Of a stretch of 64,000 bases of DNA, positions 35,575-44,526 are shown in pieces. The DNA lies in assembly GCF_900105075.1 (NCBI RefSeq), contig NZ_FNSK01000002.1, forward strand, positions 485,857 to 549,856, read 5' to 3'. Within the stretch, counting starts at the first letter, position 1, and each line of letters begins with the position of its first letter. The DNA is from Rhodobacter sp. 24-YEA-8. Its GTDB lineage: Bacteria > Pseudomonadota > Alphaproteobacteria > Rhodobacterales > Rhodobacteraceae. Both the position numbers and the translations under genes were made by a program. Below the pieces are notes generated by a model. The model ran no database searches. It was given only the letters and a program-made list of their open reading frames with translations, and was not told the DNA's origin.

Positions 35575-37224
35575 GTGACAGTAATGATGCAGGCCAGCGC
35601 AACGGTGTCTGACCTCCAGGTCCTCGACAGTTTCCATGGCAGGGACACTTTTGCCCTTGTTGTCGGCGCGCCGGTCTGGCTGGCCTGGCGTTGCGCGGGG
35701 CGGCAAGTCGCGGCCGGCTGGTATGAGGCCGATGATCTGGCGGCCGCCATCGCTCTGGCGCGGGCCGATTTGCCGGAGGTGCCGCATCCGGATGCGCTCG
35801 AGATCTGCGTGACGCATGACTGGGAACATGTCACGCCGGAGGCGCTGGCCACATCCTTTCCGAACAGCCTGCGCGGGCTTGTCGGAATGGAGATCCTGTC
35901 AGGCGGCAAGCTGACACGGGTCGCACCAACCCGCGCGATCGCCACAAACCGCGCGCCCTTTCGCGAGATTGAACGGCTTGCGAAACTGAAACGCGTCACG
36001 CCCGAGGCCTATGCGCGGACCGCCCGGATCCGCCGCTTCAGCGCCGATCAGTTCCTGCTGCTTATTCCCGAAGACAGATGTATCAGGCTCTGGCGCGGCG
36101 GGCAGGTTCAGCCGGCGGAAACCGTCGATGCGCCTTTGTTGCAGCAGACGGTTGAGGGGCTGATCGGATGGATGTGGCGAAATCTGCACCCCGATGGCCG
36201 GATGACCTATAAATACTGGCCAAGCCGGGGCGCCGAGTCGAAAGCCGACAATACCATACGCCAGTTTATGGCCACCGTGGCGCTCGGCCGGGTTGCGATG
36301 CGCAGCGGATCGGCCGAGGACGCCTCCGGCGCGCAGGCCAGTCTGGCCTATAATCTCGACCGGTTTTACGCGGAGGAAGATGGTCTCGGCATGATCATTT
36401 TCGAAGGCAAGGCAAAGCTCGGGGCCATGGCGCTGGCGGCGCTGGCGATCCTTGAGTTTCGCGAGGCCGGCCTCATCGAGCCTGCCGGATATGAGGCGGT
36501 TTTCACGGCGCTTTGCGCTGGCATCTTTCATCTCTGGCAGGAGAACGGCGCCTTCCGCACTTTCCTGAAGCCGCCGGATCGCAACGACAATCAGAATTTC
36601 TATCCGGGCGAGGCGCTGCTGTTTCTGGCGACGCTGCACCGTAAGACCCGCGATCCGGATCTGGCCCGCCGCTGTATGACCAGTTTCCGCTATTATCGCG
36701 ACTGGCACCTGGCGGATCCGAACCCGGCCTTCGTTCCCTGGCACAGCCAGGCCTGTGTCATGCTCTGGGAAGATCTCGGCGCGCCGGAGCTGGCGGAGTT
36801 CGTGTTCAGTCGGAATGACTGGATCTTGCATATGCAGCAATGGAGCGGGCGGCTGCAGCCGGATTTTCAGGGACGGTTCTACAATCCCGAACGCCCGGAT
36901 TTCGGGCCGCCGCATGCCTCCTCGACCGGGGTCTATATGGAAGGGCTTGCCGACGCCTGGCGCCTGGCGCATCGCCTCGGCGATGATGCGCGCGCAGAGC
37001 GTTACGCGACAGCCTTGCGCCGCGGCTTGCGCGCGATCCGGCAGCTGCAGTTTCGCGACAGAAAGGTTGACGGGTTTTACATCAGCCGGCCCGAGATGGT
37101 CATGGGCGGATTGCGCACCGAGACCTATAACAACGAGATCCGGGTGGATAATGTGCAGCATTGCCTGATGGCATTGCTCAAACTTGACAGAGATGCGGAT
37201 TTCAACTGGTCAGGCGGGGTCTGA
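35575..37224 (+). CDS. Putative alpha/alpha-toroid (six-hairpin) protein, possibly polysaccharide-active
   Basis: A 549-residue soluble protein without signal peptide. The first 150 residues are of unknown type. The rest (about 185-540) shows regularly spaced helix pairs typical of alpha/alpha toroids, with conserved-looking aromatic/acidic blocks such as HPDGRMTYKYWPSRGAESK, NDNQNFYPGEALLFLATLH, FVPWHSQACVMLWED and RTETYNNEIRVDNVQHCLMA. Such folds occur in glycosidases, epimerases and lyases. No catalytic pair can be assigned. It lies directly after the adhesin terminator and may act on surface polysaccharide. GTG 35575 or ATG 35584 are both possible starts. Confidence 0.6.
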   Translation: MTVMMQASATVSDLQVLDSFHGRDTFALVVGAPVWLAWRCAGRQVAAGWYEADDLAAAIALARADLPEVPHPDALEICVTHDWEHVTPEALATSFPNSLRGLVGMEILSGGKLTRVAPTRAIATNRAPFREIERLAKLKRVTPEAYARTARIRRFSADQFLLLIPEDRCIRLWRGGQVQPAETVDAPLLQQTVEGLIGWMWRNLHPDGRMTYKYWPSRGAESKADNTIRQFMATVALGRVAMRSGSAEDASGAQASLAYNLDRFYAEEDGLGMIIFEGKAKLGAMALAALAILEFREAGLIEPAGYEAVFTALCAGIFHLWQENGAFRTFLKPPDRNDNQNFYPGEALLFLATLHRKTRDPDLARRCMTSFRYYRDWHLADPNPAFVPWHSQACVMLWEDLGAPELAEFVFSRNDWILHMQQWSGRLQPDFQGRFYNPERPDFGPPHASSTGVYMEGLADAWRLAHRLGDDARAERYATALRRGLRAIRQLQFRDRKVDGFYISRPEMVMGGLRTETYNNEIRVDNVQHCLMALLKLDRDADFNWSGGV

Positions 37225-37270
37225 ACTCTGGGTCCGAACTCGGAGGCTCCGGGGTGAAACCCCTTGCAGA

Positions 37271-37612
37271 TCAGAGTGTTGTGACCTGAAGGCGAAGCTT
37301 GCGCTGTTCCATCTGCATGGCCTTGCGAAGCAGCCTCGGCTGAAGATCATCCGGATCCCCGCCTCCGAACTTGCGGCACGTCTCGTGAAACTCAACCTGC
37401 CTGTCCGGATCCGTCAGGTCGGGTTCTTCCGGCGTCCCGGGGGGCGTGTCCGATATACGCCTGATACGGCTACGGCGGCGCCAGCGAATGAGGGTAAGCA
37501 GATAGAGACAGGTTGCGATCCCCTGAATCAGCAGAACCTGATCGAAGCCGGTCAGAAAACAGATAGCAGCGACTACCGCGCCCACGAGCCACATCAGAGG
37601 AAAAATTGCCAT
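37271..37612 (-). CDS. Small membrane protein of unknown function
   Basis: A 113-residue protein with two hydrophobic segments (MAIFPLMWLVGAVVAAICFL and VLLIQGIATCLYLLTLI) followed by a basic stretch RWRRRSRIRR and a polar C-terminus. The charge distribution predicts a cytoplasmic tail. It is convergent with the toroid-fold gene. A good promoter-like pair lies about 40-70 bases upstream of the start, which supports it as a real gene. No family recognised. Confidence 0.6.
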   Translation of the reverse strand: MAIFPLMWLVGAVVAAICFLTGFDQVLLIQGIATCLYLLTLIRWRRRSRIRRISDTPPGTPEEPDLTDPDRQVEFHETCRKFGGGDPDDLQPRLLRKAMQMEQRKLRLQVTTL

Positions 37613-37962
37613 TGACCGGGTGTCCCTGCAACAGATCCAGACACAGAATGGCCAAAGAATACTGATATATACTATAGTTTGTCAAATGCCCTTTAGTTTG
37701 GATCCGCTTGCTGGTTTGGTTTTCGCCATCAGATGCCTTCGCGTTCCTCTGCGCAGTTCTCCAGTCTGTAATTTGCCATAACGACCGGTACCCGGTGGCA
37801 AAGATCCTGCCGGATGCACCGCGCAAATGGGCATCCCTGTTCAGCTGATTTTTGGTGTATGACCTGATCCGGGATCGTTGCGACCATCCGCTCAAAGGCA
37901 ATGCCAAAGCCCTGCTGTGCCGGGAGGAGTGTTGTCCGCCACGACTGGACCTCGACTTCGGT
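37613..37962. other. Gap before the istB remnant
   Basis: Apart from the minus-strand promoter at 37656-37685 I see no convincing gene. Open frames on both strands have unbalanced composition. A minus-strand frame through 37729-38250 has blocks rich in Cys and Arg but runs antisense across the istB remnant and matches nothing. Confidence 0.4.
37656..37685 (-). promoter_or_regulatory. Candidate promoter of the small membrane protein
   Basis: On the minus strand TTGACA and TATTCT are separated by 18 bases inside an AT-rich stretch. Predicted transcription starts about 35-40 bases before the ATG of the small membrane protein. Confidence 0.55.
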
Positions 37963-38247
37963 CCCTTCCTGTCGAATGCGACGGTCGAACTGGAACGGCG
38001 GAAGGTCGGGCGCCGTATCAGGGCTGCGAAGCTCCCGGCCGTCCAAAGCCTGGCCAGCTTCGACTTTGCGGCCATCGCGAAGCTGAACAAGATGCCGGTT
38101 CAGGAGCTGACCCGCTGCGAACGGATCACATGTCGCGAGAGTGCCATTGCCCTCGGCCCATCTGCCACCGGCAAGGCCCATGTCGTCCGCGGCACAGGGC
38201 TGACTGCTTGCCGTAAAAGGCCTTCCCGTCGGTTTCACCGCCGCTGA
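37963..38247 (+). pseudogene. istB: Decayed fragment of an IS21-family IstB ATPase
   Basis: The plus-strand frame reads ELERRKVGRRIRAAKLPAVQ, then SLASFDFAAIAKLNKMPVQE and ALGPSATGKAH. This follows the IstB order: basic R-R/K-AKLP block, leucine/phenylalanine block (TLxxFDF), then the P-loop of the helper ATPase. The P-loop is damaged: the family has GPxGTGKTH, here GPSATGKAH. Only about 95 residues remain of roughly 250; Walker B and sensor regions are absent, and no IstA is nearby. It is a scar of an insertion element between the surface island and the efflux genes. Confidence 0.65.
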
Positions 38248-38474
38248 CACGCTTCACTGGCGTCCCGGAAACGGTCAGACCATTATAGTGCTTAACTCTG
38301 CTGCTCCTGTTGTTCACGGGGTTGCCTTTGTGCGGGTTTCCGCCGGGGGAGCCGGTCCGGCGGGACAGATTCACGTGCAAACTTCTGTTTTTGCGCTAAC
38401 AGCGTGCAACAGGATCAGAAATCTTTTGCGGGGCGCAGAGCAAGCCCTGCAACCTGATGAGGAACGGGCACAGC

Positions 38475-39644
38475 ATGGCGCTGAATGACGGGTCGGGCAC
38501 GGGGGCAGCAGTATCGCCACGCCGGGGTAAGGTCTACATCTGGCTGGGGGTGATCGTGATTGCGGCTGGCGCGGGCCTGTTCTTCCTGCGCCCGTCGGCC
38601 GAGGTCACAGCTGCGCAGGATGCGTCGGAAGAGGCGCCCGCCGCCCTGGTGATGCAGCTTCTGCCCTCCGAGCTTTATGAGGTCAGGACCGGCACGCTCA
38701 GCGATACGGTGCAGGTCACCGGTTCGCTTGTCCCCGCGCGGGCGCTTTCCATTCCTGCCGAGGTGTCGGGACGGATCGATACAGTGAAGTTCCGTGTCGG
38801 CGACCAGGTTGGGGAAGGGGCCGAACTCGCGACGATTGACGTGGAAACGCTGCGCAACCGGCTGGAGCAAAGCCGTGCAACCGCCGAGGCAACCCGCGCC
38901 CAGCTGGTGCTTGCCGAGGCGCAGCTGCAACGCACCACCGATCTGGTGCGGCGGGGTGTTTCCTCGACCTCTGCGCTTGAGACCGAAGCGGCCAATCTCA
39001 GCCAGATCGAGGCGAATTACACCGCCCTGATGCGCCAGGTTGAGACCGCCGAAGATGACCTCTCCAAGGCAAAGATCACGGCCCCTTTCGCGGGTGTGAT
39101 CTCGGCCCGTTCCGTCGATCCCGGCACCTATGTCACCATCGGAACCGAGCTTCTCGGGCTGGTTGACATGACCGCGCTGGATCTGGAGGGCGGCGTGCCG
39201 GCAGTGCATGCGCCACGGCTGCGCATTGGCCAGCGGGTTGATCTGGTGGTTGACGGTCTTGCCGATCATCATTTCGAAGGCGTCATCGACCGGATCGCCC
39301 CTGTCGCCGTCGCAGGCACGCGCGTGCTGCCGGTTTTCGCACGGATCGAGAATGCCGATGGGCTGCTGAAAGGCGGCATGTTCGCCTCTGGCACGCTGGT
39401 GCTTGAGGAAGCGACTGACGGGATCGGCATTCCCGCTGACGCGCTTCGCGAAGATGACGCGGGCACCTATGTCCTGAAAATCACCGGCGACAAAGCGAGC
39501 CGCCAGCCGGTCGAAGCGGGCCGCAGCTGGAACCGGGGGCGCGTGGTCGAGATAGTTTCGGGCCTCAGCCCCGGCGATACCATCGTGGCCCTGAAATTGG
39601 AGAGGTTGCAGGCTGGCGCAACGGTCTCGCTGGTGGGGCGCTGA
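38475..39644 (+). CDS. RND efflux periplasmic adaptor (membrane fusion protein)
   Basis: A 389-residue adaptor with an N-terminal membrane anchor (about 20-38). The first lipoyl part follows (VQVTGSLVPARALSIPAEVSGRI), then a helical hairpin (about 125-195), second lipoyl half (KAKITAPFAGVISARSVDPG) and barrel/MP domains with PVFARIENADGLLKGGM. It links the RND pump encoded immediately downstream (gap three bases) to an outer-membrane channel. The start at 38475 is chosen because GAGGAAC precedes it; the in-frame ATG at 38457 has no ribosome site. Confidence 0.92.
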   Translation: MALNDGSGTGAAVSPRRGKVYIWLGVIVIAAGAGLFFLRPSAEVTAAQDASEEAPAALVMQLLPSELYEVRTGTLSDTVQVTGSLVPARALSIPAEVSGRIDTVKFRVGDQVGEGAELATIDVETLRNRLEQSRATAEATRAQLVLAEAQLQRTTDLVRRGVSSTSALETEAANLSQIEANYTALMRQVETAEDDLSKAKITAPFAGVISARSVDPGTYVTIGTELLGLVDMTALDLEGGVPAVHAPRLRIGQRVDLVVDGLADHHFEGVIDRIAPVAVAGTRVLPVFARIENADGLLKGGMFASGTLVLEEATDGIGIPADALREDDAGTYVLKITGDKASRQPVEAGRSWNRGRVVEIVSGLSPGDTIVALKLERLQAGATVSLVGR

Positions 39645-39647
39645 GCG

Positions 39648-42600
39648 ATGTTTCTGACCCGCATCGCCGTCCGCCAGCCGGTCTTTGCCACCATGATCAT
39701 GGTGGCGATCTGTGTGATCGGCATTTTCTCATATAGCCGCCTGCCGATTGACGAGCTGCCCGAAGTCGATTTCCCGGTTGTGGCTGTGGTGACGTCTTAC
39801 CCCGGGGCGACCCCCGAGGCTGTGGAAAAAGACATTATCGAGCCCATCGAGGACTCTGTCTCGACGCTTTCCGGGATCGATACCATCACTTCGACCGCAC
39901 AAACCGGGTCGGCGATGGTGCTGATCATGTTCGATCTGGAGGTCGACAGCGCCAGTGCCGCCCAGGATGTACGTGACCGCGTGTCGCAGATCGCGGCGAG
40001 CCTTCCCGACACTGCCACCGACCCGCGCATCCTGCGGTTTGACCCGTCCGAGATGCCGATCCTGTCGATCGGCCTTTCCTCGCAGACGCTGAGCGCAGGC
40101 ACGCTGACCACGATTGCGGAAGATGAGATTTCCACCCGCATCTCGAATATCAGGGGCGTGGGCCAGGCGACCGTGGTGGGCGGGCTCCCGAATGAAGTGC
40201 AGATCCGCCTTGATCCTCTGCGCCAGACCGCGCTGGCGGTGGGCGCGGTGCAAGTGACCTCGGTTCTGCGCGATGCCAATGTCGATCTGCCGGCGGGCTC
40301 GGTTACCGATGCCTCCACCAGCCAGTCGGTTCAGGTCGAGGGACGGATCCCCGATCTTGCCGGGTTTGAGGATCTGATCATCGGCCAGCGCGGCGGCTTC
40401 CCGATCCGGCTGGGTGATCTGGCGATGGTTGGCACCGATCTGGCCGAGGCCGAGAGCCTTGCCATGATCGACGGACGCCGCGCGATCACCATCGATGTGC
40501 TGAAGACGCAAGGCACGAACACCGTGGCCGTGGCCGAGGCTGTGCGCAAAGATATCGCCGCGATGCAGGCCGACCCGGCCTATGAGGGGATCGAGATCGC
40601 CCTGATCCGTGACAATGCGGTGCCGGTCGAGCAAAGCTTTGCCGCCGTGCAGAGCATGCTGATCGAAGGGGCCATCCTTGCCACGGTGATTGTGTTTCTC
40701 TTCCTGAATTCCTGGCGTTCGACCGTGATCACCGGGCTGACGCTGCCGATTTCGATCATCGGCACCATGGCGGCGGTCTATTTCATGGGCTTCACCCTCA
40801 ATATGATGACGATGATGGCGCTGTCCTTGTCCATCGGCATCCTGATCGACGACGCCATTGTCGTGCGCGAAAACATCATGCGCCATCTGCATATGGGCAA
40901 AAGCCACGAACAGGCCGCGCTGGATGGCACCAATGAGATCGGCCTTGCGGTGCTTGCGACCACGCTTTCCATCGTCGCGGTCTTCCTGCCTGTGGCGTTC
41001 ATGGAGGGCATTCTCGGCCGCTTCTTCCTGCAATTCGGGGTGACGGTCTCGGTTGCGGTGATGATCTCGATGTTCGTCTCTTTCACGCTCGATCCGATGA
41101 TGTCGGCGGTCTGGTATGATCCGGCATCGGAGCCTGGCGCAAAACGCGGCCCCATTGGCCGCGCTGTGGCCCGGTTTGACATCTGGTTCGAAGGGTTGAT
41201 CGGGAAATATCGCGGCGTGCTGGCCTGGGCGCTGGCCTGGCGCAAGACCACGCTTTCGGTGGCGGGGCTGACCTTTATCGGCGGGCTGATGCTGTTTCCC
41301 TTTATCGGTGCGGAATTCGCACCCCCTTCGGATAATTCCGAGGTGCAGGTCGAGATGGAACTGCCCATCGGCACGCCGCTTTTGCGCACCGAGGCCAAGA
41401 TCGCCCAGGTCGATGCGGTTCTGCGGCAATTTCCCGAGGTGATCGGCACCTATGCAACCGTTGGCTCCAGCGGGGCGAGCGGGCAGAACCAGGCGACGAT
41501 CACCGCGCGCCTCTCGGCCCCCACCACGCGCGAGCGTGATCCGACGGCCCTGGCACCGCCCATGCGCGCGGCGCTGGAACAGATCCCCGGCGCGCGGTTC
41601 CGGGTCGGCGCAGGCGGCGGCATGGGCGGCGGCGTGACTGCCCCGGTCGAAGTGAAGCTGTTCGGCCCCGATCTGAACGTTCTGAAACGCCTCGCGGATG
41701 AGCTGGCCGAAAAATTTGAAGAGGTGCCGGGCCTTGTCGATGTGCGCACCTCGCTTGATGAGCCGCAGCCGACGCTGGGGATCCAGGTCCATCGCGAGGC
41801 GGCCTCGGATCTGGGCGTGACGCTGTCGCAGGTCGGTCAGGCCCTGTCGCCGATGATCGCGGGCGAGACGGTCTCGGAATGGACCGCACCGAATGGCGAC
41901 AGTTATGACGTGGTCGTGCGCCTGCCATCCGAGTATCGCGAGGATATCACCAGCCTCAGCAGCCTGCCGATCACCGCGACCGCGGATGGCAGCGGCATCG
42001 TCCGCCTTGACCAGATCGCAACGGTCGAACCCTCGCAAAGCGCGGGCGAGATCACCCGCGAAGATGGGAGCCGCTCGGTCAGCGTTACGGCGGGGCTTGA
42101 TGGCATCGACATTCTGACTGCATCCACCGGCATTCAGGCGGCGCAGGATGCGCTTGATCTGCCGCCGGGCTACCGGATCGGCACCGGTGGCGATGCCGAA
42201 AGCATTATGGAATCGGCGGTTTCTGCGCTGGTGGCGCTTTTTCTTGCGATCATCTTCATCTACCTCGTGCTGGCCTCGCAATTCGGCAGTTTCCTGCAGC
42301 CGATTGCCATCATGTCCTCACTGCCGCTGGCGCTGGTGGGGGTGATGCTGGGTCTGCTGATCGGCGGCAGCACGCTGAATATCTTCTCGGTGATCGGGTT
42401 CATCATGCTGATGGGGCTGGTGGTGAAGAACGCAATCCTGCTGGTCGACAATGCCAATCACCACCGCCGCGACGGGATGGAGATGCGCGAGGCGCTGATC
42501 GAGGCAGGCGCCACCCGATTCCGTCCCATCGTGATGACCACGCTTGCGATGATCTTCGGGATGATCCCGCTTGCGGTGAACCTGCATGGCGGCACCTCGC

Positions 42601-42755
42601 AAAACGCGCCGATGGCCCATGCGGTGATCGGGGGGCTGATCTCGTCTTCGATCCTCACGCTGGTCGTGGTGCCGGTGCTGCTGACCTATATCGATGGCTT
42701 CCAGCGTCTGATCCGCCCCTGGCTGCCGCGCGCGCCTGACAGTCATCTGGCCTGA
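39648..42755 (+). CDS. RND multidrug efflux pump (AcrB/MexF-like)
   Basis: A 1035-residue inner-membrane transporter of full family length. It has twelve membrane helices in the usual 1+5+1+5 pattern with two large periplasmic loops. Typical blocks are visible: N-terminal [39 protein letters not shown] in helix 4 with the Asp pair of the proton relay, and [21 protein letters not shown] in the second half. The adaptor gene precedes it. No outer-membrane channel gene follows, so the pump probably uses a TolC encoded elsewhere, or the one in the type I operon of this window. Substrates are unknown. Confidence 0.95.
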   Translation: MFLTRIAVRQPVFATMIMVAICVIGIFSYSRLPIDELPEVDFPVVAVVTSYPGATPEAVEKDIIEPIEDSVSTLSGIDTITSTAQTGSAMVLIMFDLEVDSASAAQDVRDRVSQIAASLPDTATDPRILRFDPSEMPILSIGLSSQTLSAGTLTTIAEDEISTRISNIRGVGQATVVGGLPNEVQIRLDPLRQTALAVGAVQVTSVLRDANVDLPAGSVTDASTSQSVQVEGRIPDLAGFEDLIIGQRGGFPIRLGDLAMVGTDLAEAESLAMIDGRRAITIDVLKTQGTNTVAVAEAVRKDIAAMQADPAYEGIEIALIRDNAVPVEQSFAAVQSMLIEGAILATVIVFLFLNSWRSTVITGLTLPISIIGTMAAVYFMGFTLNMMTMMALSLSIGILIDDAIVVRENIMRHLHMGKSHEQAALDGTNEIGLAVLATTLSIVAVFLPVAFMEGILGRFFLQFGVTVSVAVMISMFVSFTLDPMMSAVWYDPASEPGAKRGPIGRAVARFDIWFEGLIGKYRGVLAWALAWRKTTLSVAGLTFIGGLMLFPFIGAEFAPPSDNSEVQVEMELPIGTPLLRTEAKIAQVDAVLRQFPEVIGTYATVGSSGASGQNQATITARLSAPTTRERDPTALAPPMRAALEQIPGARFRVGAGGGMGGGVTAPVEVKLFGPDLNVLKRLADELAEKFEEVPGLVDVRTSLDEPQPTLGIQVHREAASDLGVTLSQVGQALSPMIAGETVSEWTAPNGDSYDVVVRLPSEYREDITSLSSLPITATADGSGIVRLDQIATVEPSQSAGEITREDGSRSVSVTAGLDGIDILTASTGIQAAQDALDLPPGYRIGTGGDAESIMESAVSALVALFLAIIFIYLVLASQFGSFLQPIAIMSSLPLALVGVMLGLLIGGSTLNIFSVIGFIMLMGLVVKNAILLVDNANHHRRDGMEMREALIEAGATRFRPIVMTTLAMIFGMIPLAVNLHGGTSQNAPMAHAVIGGLISSSILTLVVVPVLLTYIDGFQRLIRPWLPRAPDSHLA

Positions 42756-42989
42756 TCGCGGCCCGGGAGCGATCTGAATTGCCCGCCACATGATGCAACG
42801 GCCCCAAAAACCCATGACCCAGGTCAGATTGCAAAGAGAAGGGGCCCGGTTGAGCGACACGGACCCTATGTGAACGGCCGGCAAAAGAAAGCCTGAACGG
42901 TGAGCGATGAAGCGAGCCCTCCCCATCGCTCAGCCTGTCCAAAAGGCCGATAAGAGCAGCGGTCATTGACAAGCTTAAGTCGATGCGAA

Positions 42990-43006
42990 AGTATACGATG
43001 TATACT
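42990..43006. promoter_or_regulatory. Perfect palindromic operator AGTATACGATGTATACT
   Basis: A 7-3-7 inverted repeat sits between TTGACA (42966-42971) and the ribosome site of the reductase-like gene, 14 bases before its ATG, overlapping the -10 region. Since the second gene of the transcription unit is a TetR-type repressor, this is most likely its autoregulatory binding site. Confidence 0.75.
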
Positions 43007-43019
43007 GCGAGGGAAATCT

Positions 43020-43556
43020 ATGGTTACGGGACATGTCTTCATTGCTGCAAGCCTGGACGGCTTCATTGCTACCCGTGAGGGTGATGTAAGCTGGCTGACC
43101 CCGAATGGGGCTGAAAGTGAAGATCACGGCTACAATGCCTTCTATGACAGCATTGATGGTATCATCATGGGACGTGGTACATGGGCAGTGGTATCGCGCT
43201 TTGACCCTTGGCCGTTCGACAAGCCAGTCATTGTTCTGTCCGGATCTCTGACGCAGGACGATGTTCCGGATATGTTGCGCAGCGGCGTGCGTATCTGGAA
43301 TATGCCCCCGCGCGATGCGATGAAAAAGCTTGCCGCCGAGGGGTGGAAAAAAGCCTATATCGATGGCGGGAAACTTATCCAGTCATGCCTCGCCGAGGAT
43401 CTGATTCAGGATATCATTCTGACCCGCGTACCAGTTTTGCTTGGCGCCGGTTTGCCGCTTTTCGGGGATCTTCCAGGCATGAAACCACTGAAGCACTTGC
43501 ACAGCAAAAGCTTCGCTTCCGGGCTGGTCCAGTCGCATTACCAGATTGGCTCGTGA
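43020..43556 (+). CDS. Dihydrofolate reductase-like (RibD C-terminal) family protein
   Basis: A 178-residue NADPH-dependent reductase-like protein. It has the family N-terminus GHVFIAASLDGFIATREGDVSWL, the block DGIIMGRGTWAVV, and the C-terminal KAYIDGGKLIQSCL and DLIQDIILTRVPVLLGAGLPLF. The family includes DHFR-like and RibD-like enzymes, most with unknown substrate. GAGGGAAATCT precedes the ATG. Its stop overlaps the start of a TetR-type gene, so the pair forms a self-regulated unit. Confidence 0.88.
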   Translation: MVTGHVFIAASLDGFIATREGDVSWLTPNGAESEDHGYNAFYDSIDGIIMGRGTWAVVSRFDPWPFDKPVIVLSGSLTQDDVPDMLRSGVRIWNMPPRDAMKKLAAEGWKKAYIDGGKLIQSCLAEDLIQDIILTRVPVLLGAGLPLFGDLPGMKPLKHLHSKSFASGLVQSHYQIGS

Positions 43557-44125
43557 TTAATCAGGGTCCGAGTAAGAAGGGCCGGCTGTCCTCCGCAAAG
43601 ATTGTTGAAGCCGCGCGGGCCAGTATCGAAACTCATGGCGCGAGTGGCTTCAGCATCCGAATGCTTGCAAGCGTGTTAGAGGTAAGCCCGATGGCGCTTT
43701 ATCGGCACACAGGGGATCGCTCGCGCCTCCTGGGGCTTGTGGTCGATCTGGTGCTGAGTGATCTCGTCAACCGTCTGGAGGCAAACCGGGAAGAGATCTC
43801 ATTTCAGACTCTTGCGCGCTCATACGGAGCCCTGGTGATGCGCAATCCACAGGTTTTCATCGCATATATAGGCGATCAGAATGCCAAAAGTGCCGAAGCG
43901 GAACGCCTGTCAGACCGAATGGTCGCAATTCTGATCGAAGAAGGGCAAAACGCCCGTGATGCCAGGATCATGCGTGATATCGTCGTCGACCACGCACACG
44001 GATACCTTCTGGCGACAACGGCACATAAAAACCAGGCGGCTGTTGATGACCTTTTTGAAGGCTATGATCTGGCAAGCGGCTTCCTGATCACACGGCTGAC
44101 ACAGGCGCCTTTGAATGACCGGTGA
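43553..44125 (+). CDS. TetR-family transcriptional repressor
   Basis: A 190-residue regulator. The N-terminal helix-turn-helix (about 12-58) has SAKIVEAARASIETHGASGFSIRMLASVL and MALYRHTGDRSRLLG, in which the YRH(T/V) recognition helix end is characteristic. The C-terminal ligand-binding domain resembles TetR_C. The GTG start at 43553 overlaps the reductase stop codon as GTGA, implying coupled translation; a longer upstream frame would run inside the reductase gene. It probably binds the palindrome in front of the operon and responds to a small molecule. Confidence 0.88.
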   Translation: MINQGPSKKGRLSSAKIVEAARASIETHGASGFSIRMLASVLEVSPMALYRHTGDRSRLLGLVVDLVLSDLVNRLEANREEISFQTLARSYGALVMRNPQVFIAYIGDQNAKSAEAERLSDRMVAILIEEGQNARDARIMRDIVVDHAHGYLLATTAHKNQAAVDDLFEGYDLASGFLITRLTQAPLNDR

Positions 44126-44526
44126 GGGCTTAGCCGTTCAGCCCTGGCCTCTGGTGGATCGGTTCGACCTGGCCGCCCCCCGGTAAAGCAGTCCCCCGGA
44201 CGGTTTTCTGATCCTAGCGGTCCCAGGGATGGTTTGGTCGGGTCAGCCGGTGTTCGATACCGCCTCGCCACGGTTTCCTGAACCGGTGGCGTGACCATGG
44301 CTCGACCTCGCAGATCATGTCGAAACGCATTTGCCGGGAGGTGGCGGTGTTTTGATCGTGGGGCTGACCGGCACGCATCTGCCTGCTACCGGGGAAGGCT
44401 GTGGTCCGTTCCCGCATCCAGCGGCACAGCACGCTCCCCACAACATCGAGATCACGCATGGCGCCGGCCGCGCCGCGCCGTCACAAGAGCCATGCGCAGA
44501 TTTCGACCGGCACCACCTCGCAGAAG
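44126..44526. other. Gap between the TetR gene and glpD (convergent)
   Basis: I see no supported gene, RNA or clear terminator. A weak stem GGGCT / AGCCC lies just after the TetR stop codon. Short open frames on both strands are arginine/proline-rich and lack ribosome sites. It could be decayed sequence. Confidence 0.4.

Noticed and set aside
37729..38250. 173-codon minus-strand open frame between the small membrane protein and the efflux genes
   Set aside because: Runs antisense to the recognisable IstB fragment and has no convincing domain or ribosome site.
39729..42281. 850-codon minus-strand open frame inside the RND pump gene
   Set aside because: Antisense shadow of a GC-rich gene; composition is His/Arg/Asp-rich with no membrane or domain pattern, while the plus strand is a full-length RND pump.
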